A stretch of 34,732 nucleotides of DNA from Chryseobacterium gleum (GTDB taxonomy: Bacteria; Bacteroidota; Bacteroidia; Flavobacteriales_D; Crocinitomicaceae): assembly GCA_945862165.1 (NCBI GenBank), contig CAMAXI010000021.1, positions 1-34,732 on the forward strand, in the 5' to 3' direction. Below the pieces are notes generated by a model that saw nothing but the letters and a program-made list of their open reading frames with translations, was not told the DNA's origin and did not search any database. Positions 25,024-32,478 of the stretch are shown here, one piece after another. Each line of letters begins with the position of its first letter. Position 1 is the first letter of the stretch. Position numbers and translations under genes: made by a program.

Positions 25024-26029
25024 AAGAGAATACCAGGTTAGAATTTTAATTTCGATACTTGTGTTAAGCCTAAGTTTAGGTAGCTGTAAAGATTTTATTG
25101 CTAAGAATATTTCTGGTAAAACGCCAGTTTTGTTAACTCCAATAGCGAACGATTCAACCGTATTTACACCGGTGAGTTTTAACTGGGAAGTAATGGAAGG
25201 CGCGACAAAATACCGATTGATTGTTGTGTCGCCTAGTTTTAGCAATATGAAAAAATATGTATTGGACACCTTGGTCACTAAGAATAGTTTTTTAATGGCA
25301 TTAGATTCCAATGCATATGAGATAAAATTACAAGCCCTTAACGCCGGTTATGAATCTCAAATTTTAGGGCCTATTAAATTTAAAATTGGCAAGACAGTTA
25401 CAAATCAACCAAATAAAACCTTGCAGTTGGTGACACCTTCTGCCGGAAAATATGTAAATCAAAGTTTTGACGGGAAATTTTCGTGGCAAGCTATCGCAAC
25501 AGGAACCAATTACGAATTTGAACTTCGAAAAGGAGAAAGTTTTACAACAGGTAGTAATATTTACACCATGGATCCAGGTAATACACTTGATAAAACCCTT
25601 CCTTCAAATATACTACCATTAAAACCAGGAGCGTATACATGGCGCGTTATAGCAAATGCTGGCACTGCTTATTTAACACAAACCGTTGGTACATTCTTCG
25701 TTGATACATTAGTCCCTAACACACCAATTTTACAACTTCCAGTAAATAATTCACTGTCCATATCGCGCTTGGATAGTGTGCAATTTCAATGGAACAATGG
25801 AATTCAACTTAGTACTTATCAGTCTCCAGTTTCCTCAAATTTAGAAATTGCAAGTGATCAAAATTTTACAACCATCATACTATCCAACATAGTACTTTCC
25901 CAACAATCTAAAAAAATTCTTTTGAATACATTGGTCACTGGCAAAACCTATTTTTGGAGAGTCTCAAACAGCGATGCTGCAGGAAATCATTCGTTACCAT
26001 CTTCTTCCTTTCAATTTACGATATTCTAA
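25013..26029 (+). CDS. Lipoprotein with fibronectin type III-like domains
   Basis: 338 aa from ATG 25013, chosen because it puts a lipoprotein signal (basic start, ILVLSLSLGSC) at the N-terminus. At least three FN3-like units follow, each with the pattern P-V-L-L-x-P...FxWxxxxGAxxYxL (VSFNWEVMEGATKYRLIV, FSWQAIATGTNYEFELRK, VQFQWNNGIQLSTYQSPV). Such domains bind proteins or sugars at the cell surface. In this operon it could replace a pilotin, dock the secretin, or hold a secreted substrate; the sequence does not decide. It overlaps gspM by 11 nt and gspC by one base, so it is an integral part of the operon. Confidence 0.75.
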   Translation: MKDKREYQVRILISILVLSLSLGSCKDFIAKNISGKTPVLLTPIANDSTVFTPVSFNWEVMEGATKYRLIVVSPSFSNMKKYVLDTLVTKNSFLMALDSNAYEIKLQALNAGYESQILGPIKFKIGKTVTNQPNKTLQLVTPSAGKYVNQSFDGKFSWQAIATGTNYEFELRKGESFTTGSNIYTMDPGNTLDKTLPSNILPLKPGAYTWRVIANAGTAYLTQTVGTFFVDTLVPNTPILQLPVNNSLSISRLDSVQFQWNNGIQLSTYQSPVSSNLEIASDQNFTTIILSNIVLSQQSKKILLNTLVTGKTYFWRVSNSDAAGNHSLPSSSFQFTIF

Positions 26030-26523
26030 TGAAAAACAAAGGTTTAGTATACATATTGTTAGTGGTGGTAGGAATAATTTGGTATCAAGTTTTCTTTCGA
26101 ATTAAAGATAATTTTTTCGAAGAAGTTATCTCGCCGCCAAGTGAGAAAATTCGTGAACAATACGCTCTAACATTTCATCGGGACACGTTTCATTTACATG
26201 CGGATTACCGCGATCCATTTTGTGGAGTTTTAAACCTTACTGAAGAAATAAAACCCCAAGACCCAAATATTCAGCTAAACACACCCCCTAAAGTAATTGC
26301 ACCCCAACCAAAGCCACACCATTGGCCAAAAATCAAGTATTATGGTCTTTTAAAAAGTAACCCCACCAAAGGTTCGCTGTGTATAGTTCAGGTCGGAAAT
26401 TCCATGTATAACCTTCGGGAAGGTGAAGTAACACAGGATAATATTGAGGTTCGACGTATCACACGTGATTCTATCATCCTTGCACAAGGAAAGTTCGGGA
26501 AAGTAATTAAAAAACAACCTTAA
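26029..26523 (+). CDS. gspC: GspC/PilP-like protein, last gene of the secretion operon
   Basis: 164 aa from ATG 26029, which overlaps the previous stop (TAATG). A short N-terminus and one membrane helix (LVYILLVVVGIIWYQVFF) lead to a Pro-rich linker (PPKVIAPQPKPHHWP). A beta-domain follows: IKYYGLLKSN, then SLCIVQVGNSMYNLREGE and RRITRDSIILAQG. This is the homology-region or PilP-like fold that contacts the secretin N-domains. No PDZ domain is present, unlike classical GspC. After it, bases 26524-26655 hold no supported gene. Confidence 0.75.
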   Translation: MKNKGLVYILLVVVGIIWYQVFFRIKDNFFEEVISPPSEKIREQYALTFHRDTFHLHADYRDPFCGVLNLTEEIKPQDPNIQLNTPPKVIAPQPKPHHWPKIKYYGLLKSNPTKGSLCIVQVGNSMYNLREGEVTQDNIEVRRITRDSIILAQGKFGKVIKKQP

Positions 26524-26655
26524 ACTTTATTTTTCAGTAAATAACCACTCATCTTTAACGAACTACGTTAATCAAAAAGGCGGGTTAGTCAAGGATATTA
26601 AAAAAACACTAGACGAATTCTCGTTACAGTAAAAAAGTTACATTTTTTTTGGTTA

Positions 26656-26702
26656 ACAGGTAGTTTCACGCTAAAGGGGGTGGGGAAATTGAGGTAGGTT
26701 TG
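26656..26702 (+). promoter_or_regulatory. Shared promoter element, copy 4
   Basis: ACAGGTAGTTTCACGCTAAA at 26656-26675, 19 nt, then TAGGTTTG at 26695-26702. It is preceded by TTACATTTTTTTT, also found before copy 1. The predicted start near 26709 lies upstream of the membrane protein gene next to Thoeris. Confidence 0.7.
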
Positions 26703-26791
26703 TTGTATTAAAATAATGGTGGGGAGATTGAAGAATGGGGAATTACTTGGATTTTAAGGGTACATGATAGATAAAATTATATCGAAAATAT

Positions 26792-27901
26792 ATGTGCGCA
26801 GTTGCTTTTATTGATAAGTTACAACCAATTAATACAATCGAAATTATGATAACAGACTTCTTAAAGGAAAAAAAGAGTGTATTTCAAATTATTATAGTAT
26901 CGGTGATTCTAGCATTTGGAATTCGATTTATCGGACAAGGGTTATCTGAAATTCTTGAATTTAAAAAAGTAGCCAATATTTATTTTGGATTAATTTTCGT
27001 TTTATTGGCAATATTTTTTTTTGCTAGAACATTATTTAAACAAAAGGAAAAACATTTCACGATTCGCGGTTTTTTCATTTACAACAAAACTACAAATCAG
27101 ATAGTTAATATTCCTGGATACATGTACGGGAAGAAATTAAAAAAGTACTTAGATTCTGCGTTTGCCGAAAATAAAGGCTTGGAAAAGGTTTGGGAGAAAT
27201 ATAAAGTTAACGACTACCAAGCTCCGAAAGATTCTTTGAGTGGTTTAGATATAGTTTATCAAGCAACTGAGTACTTTTTTATAAAAGAACTATCAGAACA
27301 TTTAATGGCTTATTTCTACCAAAAAAAATTCAAATCTTCTAAACTTAAAACCTTTATTAGAAATGATATACCTCAAATTTTATTCGCAAATTCTTTTCTA
27401 GATATATTCTCCCAATCCATGGATAAACGTGAAGCATTTGTTGATTCTTTTAAAAAGGAAAAAGAAAATAGTAAAATAACTTATGTTTCTTCGGAGTCAA
27501 ATGGACATCTATATGAAAATTTCATATTGACACTTCCTAAGGGATGTGTAGTTACTAAACCATCAAAAAATATTTTAACAATCAGAACAAACAGAATTGA
27601 ATTGATTATTGAAAACGAAGTAACGGGAATGACTACTCTTGTTCCAGAAAATTTCATTGAATATTACCTTGAACAAAATACTGATTCAGAATACGTACAA
27701 TATTCAATGGATACCAACATTAAAATTAAATACTCACTATTAGCTTTTTTTACTAGTCTCGGATGGAATTATTTCAAGTGGATAGATAGCTTTATACATA
27801 GATATTTTGAAGCGTTTTCAGAACAGAAATTTCTAAAAAAGATAAACTGGCAGATGATTGATAATTTTATTAATGTGTCGACTAAATTGAAAAATAAATA
27901 A
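26792..27901 (+). CDS. Membrane protein of unknown function next to Thoeris
   Basis: 369 aa from ATG 26792; a later ATG at 26846 (MITDFLKEKK) gives 351 aa and a cleaner N-terminus. Two membrane helices (VFQIIIVSVILAFGIRFI and IYFGLIFVLLAIFFFA) are followed by about 290 cytoplasmic residues. These include NIPGYMYGKKLKKYLDSAF, then LTIRTNRIELIIENEV and FTSLGWNYFKWIDSFIHRYF. No family is recognised. It follows the shared promoter element, and an attC-like palindrome separates it from thsA. It might be a defence-associated membrane protein; only position suggests that. Confidence 0.65.
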   Translation: MCAVAFIDKLQPINTIEIMITDFLKEKKSVFQIIIVSVILAFGIRFIGQGLSEILEFKKVANIYFGLIFVLLAIFFFARTLFKQKEKHFTIRGFFIYNKTTNQIVNIPGYMYGKKLKKYLDSAFAENKGLEKVWEKYKVNDYQAPKDSLSGLDIVYQATEYFFIKELSEHLMAYFYQKKFKSSKLKTFIRNDIPQILFANSFLDIFSQSMDKREAFVDSFKKEKENSKITYVSSESNGHLYENFILTLPKGCVVTKPSKNILTIRTNRIELIIENEVTGMTTLVPENFIEYYLEQNTDSEYVQYSMDTNIKIKYSLLAFFTSLGWNYFKWIDSFIHRYFEAFSEQKFLKKINWQMIDNFINVSTKLKNK

Positions 27902-27908
27902 CTGGTTG

Positions 27909-27978
27909 TAACAGCAAACAAGCTCAAGCGGCGAACGTTGACATGTGTTAGCCGCCTGCGACTGTTTGCAAACCGTTA
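27909..27978. repeat. attC-like imperfect palindrome between two genes
   Basis: About 70 nt from TAAC (27909) to GTTA (27978). Arms GCAAACA (27914-27920) and TGTTTGC (27963-27969) pair, then GCGGC and GCCGC pair, with extra unpaired bases on one arm and a short central loop. The TAACA...GCTCAAG...GTTA plan recalls integron attC sites. The core triplet context (GTTAATG) is not a full GTTRRRY, so the call is tentative. Confidence 0.45.
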
Positions 27979-28010
27979 ATGATAATACTAAAAAACACAT
28001 AGACAGAAAT

Positions 28011-29456
28011 ATGAAATACGAAAATGAAATAGAAATTTTTATAAGAGACTTTGTAAAAGACCTTGACGAAGGAACCGCATCAATTTTTGCAGGAGCAGGA
28101 CTTAGTGTTCCAGCAGGATATGTTAATTGGACAGAATTAATGTCTGAAATTGCTCACGACCTTGAACTTAACATCAATAATGAAAAAGACCTTGTTTCTC
28201 TTGCACAATTTCACGTCAACGAAAATCAAACTCGCTCAAAAATCAACAGAAAAATATTAGAAGAATTTACAGAAGACACAAAAGAAACAGAAAATCACAA
28301 TATAATTGCTCGACTTCCTCTTTCATCGATTTGGACAACTAACTATGACCAACTTTTAGAAAAGACTTTTCAAAAGGAAAACAAAGTTGTTGATATAAAA
28401 TATACAAACAATCAACTCCTGAATACAAGACCGAAAAGGGACGTTGTTATATTTAAGATGCACGGAGATGTTAATCATCCAGACCAAGCAATAATTACCA
28501 AAGAGCAATATGAACAGTATCACTCAACTCACGAGCCATTCATAAATGCTTTAGCAGGTGAATTAACAACAAAAACATTCTTATTTATAGGGTTCAGTTT
28601 TACTGACCCGAATCTTGATTATGTTTTGAGTAGATTAAATTTCAGGTTTAATAAACAACAAAGACAACATTATTGTTTCATTAAAAAGCATAAGTTAGGC
28701 GACTCTCTAAATCCTGACCAAGCCACTTTGGATTACAATACTCGAAGACAAACTTTAACAATTAACGACATAAAACGATACGGAATAAAATCCTTATTGA
28801 TAAATGACTATCCAGACATTACCGAAATACTTAAGGAAATTGAAAATCGATATAAGAAGAAAACAATATTTATTTCAGGTAGCGCTGAAACTTACGAACC
28901 ATTCGAAAAAAAAGAAGCAATAGGTTTCGTTCACAATCTTGCTAAAACAATTATAGAGAATGACTTTCGCATCATTAATGGATTCGGTTGGGGTGTGGGA
29001 AGTTCTGTAATAAATGGGGCGTTAGAGGCTATTTATAGCAATCCAATTAAGTTTTCTGAAAATCAGTTAATACTTAAACCATTTCCTCAATTTGAAACAG
29101 GAGATAAACCTTTGAATGTATTGTGGGAAGAATATCGCCAAAAGATGATTTCACAATGTGGAATATCAATATTTGTTTTTGGAAACAAAAAGAATGAAAA
29201 AAATGAAATTATAGAAGCGGTGGGGGTAATAAGAGAATTTGAAATAGCACGAGAAAATGGCATTATCTGTATTCCTATAGGAATGACAGGTTCAGCTACA
29301 AATTCTATCTATAAAATGATAGCAAGTGAACCTGAGAAATACTTCGAAAATCCAGATTTATTTATGCCCCTAATTAATCAACTAGTTGACACAAACACAA
29401 ATTTTGATTTAGCTATACAAGAAATTGACAAATTTTTAAAAAAATTAAAGAAATAA
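28011..29456 (+). CDS. thsA: Thoeris effector ThsA (SIR2 + SLOG)
   Basis: 481 aa from ATG 28011. The frame extends back to a GTG at 27945, but that stretch lies in the palindrome and is not needed; 481 aa matches the known length of about 476. The N-terminal SIR2 domain has GAGLS (about 28-32), TTNYD with Asn111 and KMHGD with His151, which correspond to the catalytic Asn and His reported in Bacillus cereus ThsA. The C-terminal SLOG domain starts near 286 (IFISGSAETY) and has NGFGWGVGSS. On phage infection the TIR partner makes a cyclic ADP-ribose isomer that binds SLOG and switches on NAD+ cleavage. Confidence 0.92.
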   Translation: MKYENEIEIFIRDFVKDLDEGTASIFAGAGLSVPAGYVNWTELMSEIAHDLELNINNEKDLVSLAQFHVNENQTRSKINRKILEEFTEDTKETENHNIIARLPLSSIWTTNYDQLLEKTFQKENKVVDIKYTNNQLLNTRPKRDVVIFKMHGDVNHPDQAIITKEQYEQYHSTHEPFINALAGELTTKTFLFIGFSFTDPNLDYVLSRLNFRFNKQQRQHYCFIKKHKLGDSLNPDQATLDYNTRRQTLTINDIKRYGIKSLLINDYPDITEILKEIENRYKKKTIFISGSAETYEPFEKKEAIGFVHNLAKTIIENDFRIINGFGWGVGSSVINGALEAIYSNPIKFSENQLILKPFPQFETGDKPLNVLWEEYRQKMISQCGISIFVFGNKKNEKNEIIEAVGVIREFEIARENGIICIPIGMTGSATNSIYKMIASEPEKYFENPDLFMPLINQLVDTNTNFDLAIQEIDKFLKKLKK

Positions 29457-29457
29457 T

Positions 29458-30069
29458 ATGGCAAGAAAAACTTTCATCGCTTATAAATATAGCGAAGCAC
29501 AAGACTTAAGAGACGAGATAATTAAAAAGTTAGGAGATGATGCTTCATACTATCAAGGAGAAACAGCGGATTCACCTGATTTAACAGATACATCCATTGA
29601 AAATATTAAAGAAAAGCTAAAAAATATGATTTTCGGCACATCTGTTACTATTGTAATTGTTTCACCAAACCTGAAGGAAAGCAAATGGGTTGATTGGGAA
29701 ATAGAATATTCACTTAAAGAATATAAAAGGGGGAATACAACATCCCATACTAACGGAATTATTGGAGTTGTAATGAAAGTAAATGGTAGTTATGATTGGC
29801 TAATATCATCTTTTCAGAATCCTGACGGATGTTCAACAAGATCAATAGATAATTCAAAGCTTTATGATATTATAAAGAAAAATAGATTTAATTTAATTAC
29901 AGACGACAAATATTCTTGTCCTTCATGTAAAACTTTTGACCAATTGAATGGTTCGTATATTACTCTCGTAGAACAAGATAGATTTCTAATTAACCCTCAG
30001 TATTTTATTGAGAACGCATACAACAAGAGTAAGAGTTTATTAAATTATAAACCTTCAAAACAAAGATAA
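29458..30069 (+). CDS. thsB: Thoeris TIR protein ThsB
   Basis: A 203-aa protein starting 1 nt after thsA. The N-terminal TIR domain (ThsB/DUF1863 type) shows KTFIAYKYSEAQDLRDEI, then VTIVIVSPNLKESKWVDWEI with the likely catalytic Glu at 81 or 83. The C-terminus adds CPSCKTFDQLNG. ThsB-type TIR proteins sense phage and use NAD+ to make the signal for ThsA. The tight spacing implies one transcript and coupled translation. Length and motifs are normal. Confidence 0.88.
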   Translation: MARKTFIAYKYSEAQDLRDEIIKKLGDDASYYQGETADSPDLTDTSIENIKEKLKNMIFGTSVTIVIVSPNLKESKWVDWEIEYSLKEYKRGNTTSHTNGIIGVVMKVNGSYDWLISSFQNPDGCSTRSIDNSKLYDIIKKNRFNLITDDKYSCPSCKTFDQLNGSYITLVEQDRFLINPQYFIENAYNKSKSLLNYKPSKQR

Positions 30070-30188
30070 TATGTACTACCATTAACCGCACATACCCTAA
30101 AATAGCGAATCTACTTATAAAAAAGCATTGTTCATCTATCAAAATTTGGGCTTGTTCGACTGGGTAGTGCTTCGAAATCGCCAACTTC

Positions 30189-30212
30189 GGGTAGATGCAA
30201 AACATTCTACCC
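30189..30212. terminator. Hairpin between the two TIR genes
   Basis: GGGTAGA and TCTACCC around TGCAAAACAT. There is no strong T-run; it may attenuate transcription or be a leftover of cassette joining. Confidence 0.4.
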
Positions 30213-30252
30213 AAAGCTAAAAAAACTAACTAAAAATAAAAAAAAACGAGTT

Positions 30253-31014
30253 ATGTATAGAGGATTTAATTTGAGACTTGATTTTGAAAATGATTTATTT
30301 TATCAAAAAGGTAGAACATTATACGATGCTAATAAATTAATTATTAAAAGAACACTTGAGAGTTTTATATCCCCTGACGGCTCAATAAATGGCACTAAAA
30401 TGCAATCGAATTGGTTCCCGCTAATTGATGTTGATATTTTTATTTCACATTCTCATAGAGACGAAAAAATGGCAATTTCGTTAGCTGGTTGGCTAAACGA
30501 AAAATTTGGAATCTCAACATTTATTGACTCGTGCATTTGGGGCAATTCAAATGATTTATTGAGGCAGATTGACAATAAACATTGCCTTAATCCAAGTGGT
30601 GAAACATATAATTATGAAAAAAGAAACAACTCCACTAGTCATGTTCATATGATGCTTTCAACAGCTTTACATATGATGATAGATAAGTCAGAATGTTTAT
30701 TCTTTCTCAATACTCCAAATTCCATTACTACAAAAGAAATTATTTCACAAACGGAATCCCCTTGGATTTATTCTGAAATTTCGATGTCAGAACTAATTAG
30801 GAGAAAGAAATTATCTGAGTATAGACCATCAAACTTAATAATGTTTTCAAAAGGTGGTGTTTTAAATGAAAACATGAAAATAATGTATGATTTATATCTC
30901 GGACATTTGACAAAAATTGATCTAGACAACTTAAATAAATGGGAGTCTGAATGGAACAAAATACCAAAGGAGACGCAATTTGCACTTGATTTACTTTATA
31001 AATTAAACAAATGA
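30253..31014 (+). CDS. Second, divergent TIR protein of the Thoeris locus
   Basis: A 253-aa protein. A short N-terminal extension of about 58 residues precedes a TIR domain: DVDIFISHSHRDEKMAISLA, then GISTFIDSCIWG, then KSECLFFLNT and SPWIYSEISMSELI with a likely catalytic Glu in WIYSEI. It is not a copy of the first TIR protein; the domain subtype differs. Thoeris loci commonly carry several ThsB-like proteins, each answering different phages, and this fits that pattern. It starts 183 nt after thsB, past a hairpin. Confidence 0.8.
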   Translation: MYRGFNLRLDFENDLFYQKGRTLYDANKLIIKRTLESFISPDGSINGTKMQSNWFPLIDVDIFISHSHRDEKMAISLAGWLNEKFGISTFIDSCIWGNSNDLLRQIDNKHCLNPSGETYNYEKRNNSTSHVHMMLSTALHMMIDKSECLFFLNTPNSITTKEIISQTESPWIYSEISMSELIRRKKLSEYRPSNLIMFSKGGVLNENMKIMYDLYLGHLTKIDLDNLNKWESEWNKIPKETQFALDLLYKLNK

Positions 31015-31268
31015 ATTCTATGAAAGAAAAAAACATCTTGAATTTACGTTAGGAGTGATAAACTGAATAGGACAAAACCCTTACTTAATAAAATTGATAA
31101 ACTTTTTTCTCATTGGTAGTTTGTTACTACAAAATTACGGTTATAAAATATAAAAGTTGAAAAAGATGTGCTAAATAAATTAAATACATTAACGCAACCA
31201 ATAAAGAGATATATGTAAAAATATATGCTATTCAATATATGTAATCAAAATTCAAGAAAATAAATCAC

Positions 31269-31718
31269 ATGAAAAACAATACAAACTTTATATTGGAATG
31301 GGGAGTTTGGGCAAATCTTGATCTAAAAAAAGAAATAGAATTAATTGTTTTAAAAGGGCATCTATTTACTGAAATGATTATAAATTCAACTCTAAAATTA
31401 AACAATATAAAGCACGATGACAGATACTCATTTTATAAAAAGATACATCTATTAGAAAAAATTAATTTCAACGATGATATAAAAAAAACTGTGATTATAA
31501 ATTCACTATTAAGATTGAATTCAATTAGAAACAAACTTGCACATGAGGTTGATTATAAATTAGACACTGAAATTAAAGAATGGTCAAAAAATATTTTATC
31601 TAATCTTGACGGTACAAAATTTTCAAAATATACAAATAGAACTAAAATTGTTCAGGCATTTTCAACTTTATCAATAAACATTTTAGAACTAACTAATTCA
31701 AATGATTTAGAGATATAA
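31269..31718 (+). CDS. HEPN-like protein
   Basis: A 149-aa, mainly helical, cytoplasmic protein. The sequence SIRNKLAHEVDY contains the HEPN motif R-x4-H (Arg87, His92), and an earlier helix (LIVLKGHLFTEMIINSTLKL) is like those of the HEPN fold. Many HEPN proteins are ribonucleases in defence or toxin-antitoxin systems; others only bind nucleotides or partners. It starts 254 nt after the second TIR gene, with no gene in that gap. It may be an added Thoeris module or an orphan toxin; no MNT-type antitoxin lies beside it. Confidence 0.65.
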   Translation: MKNNTNFILEWGVWANLDLKKEIELIVLKGHLFTEMIINSTLKLNNIKHDDRYSFYKKIHLLEKINFNDDIKKTVIINSLLRLNSIRNKLAHEVDYKLDTEIKEWSKNILSNLDGTKFSKYTNRTKIVQAFSTLSINILELTNSNDLEI

Positions 31719-31752
31719 AAATATTGTTTTTCTTGCATTAAAGCCTCAACTT

Positions 31753-31995
31753 TTATTCCAACTTCAGCTTTCTTTTTAAAATCACCTTTATCTTTTTCGC
31801 GTCAACATGACTCGGATTAATTAAATAATTATACTCTTCTGGAATGATTGCGCTTGGCACTTTTAATAAAGCTGCATCGTTTTCAAAAACAAAATCATCC
31901 CCGATGGTTTGCGTGTTTAGGGTAGGTGGCTTTGCATCCCAATTTTCAGGTAAATCTTCTAGCATATATAAGTTATCAGTTGTTTCAATTCCTTT
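31753..31995 (-). pseudogene. 3' remnant of a RES-domain NAD+-degrading toxin
   Basis: The minus-strand frame reads LEDLPENWDAKPPTLNTQTI, then GDDFVF, then LLKVPSAIIPEEYNYLINPS H. This is the distinctive C-terminal half of RES toxins (DLPxNW...TQxIGDxF...VPSAxxPxExNYLxNPxH). Only about 80 codons remain of the usual 150 or so; a TAA stands just upstream and no Xre antitoxin partner is found. RES toxins destroy NAD+, so the fragment lies by chance or choice beside another NAD-degrading system, Thoeris. Confidence 0.8.
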
Positions 31996-32176
31996 TTATA
32001 CTTAAAAATCCAACGATTTATTAAGTCTTCAAGTTAAGAAGTAAATATACTGACCCTGATATACAGAAAATTATTGCCATTTCTATGGTGAAACCTCCAA
32101 TCGAGAAACAAGTGTTAGTAAGCCTATTTTAAAAAAGAATTAGAAGAAAGAAAAAAGATTTTGTTTGTAGAGAAAA

Positions 32177-32223
32177 ACAGGTAGTTGCACGCTAAAGGGG
32201 TTGATAGGAGAAGTTTAGATTTG
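32177..32223 (+). promoter_or_regulatory. Shared promoter element, copy 5
   Basis: ACAGGTAGTTGCACGCTAAA at 32177-32196, 19 nt, then TAGATTTG at 32216-32223. A start near 32230 would give a leader of about 250 nt before the lipoprotein gene at 32479. Between 31996 and 32478 no gene or other structure could be supported. Confidence 0.7.
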
Positions 32224-32478
32224 GGGATTAAAATAAAATAGCGACTGAATTAATAGAAACTTTTGAGTCGGAATAAAATAGGTGTAAAAATTGATTTTAT
32301 GTCGGTTATGACTAAGTTATATAAAAATGAAGTGTAAAATAAAGATCAACCGTCTACTAGAGAAGAAATGTAAGTTTCTTTAAAATATGCCTATAAAGCT
32401 AATAATTGGAGAAAAAAATGACCTGAACACTCCTAAAAACAAAGTAAGGCAAAACTAAAATTAATTAAAAACAAACGA

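Noticed and set aside
26525-26632. Open stretch of about 36 codons ending in NQKGGLVKDIKKTLDEFSLQ
   Set aside because: Reads like the end of a real protein, but has no start and no recognised family; could be chance.
27909-27978. A complete integron
   Set aside because: No integrase of the integron type and no second attC-like site were seen; the two recombinases at 3274-5077 are far away and of another kind.
14140-32223. The 20-mer copies as insertion-site repeats or attachment sites flanking islands
   Set aside because: They do flank the Thoeris region as direct repeats, but the constant 19-nt gap to a -7 box and position before genes fit promoters better.
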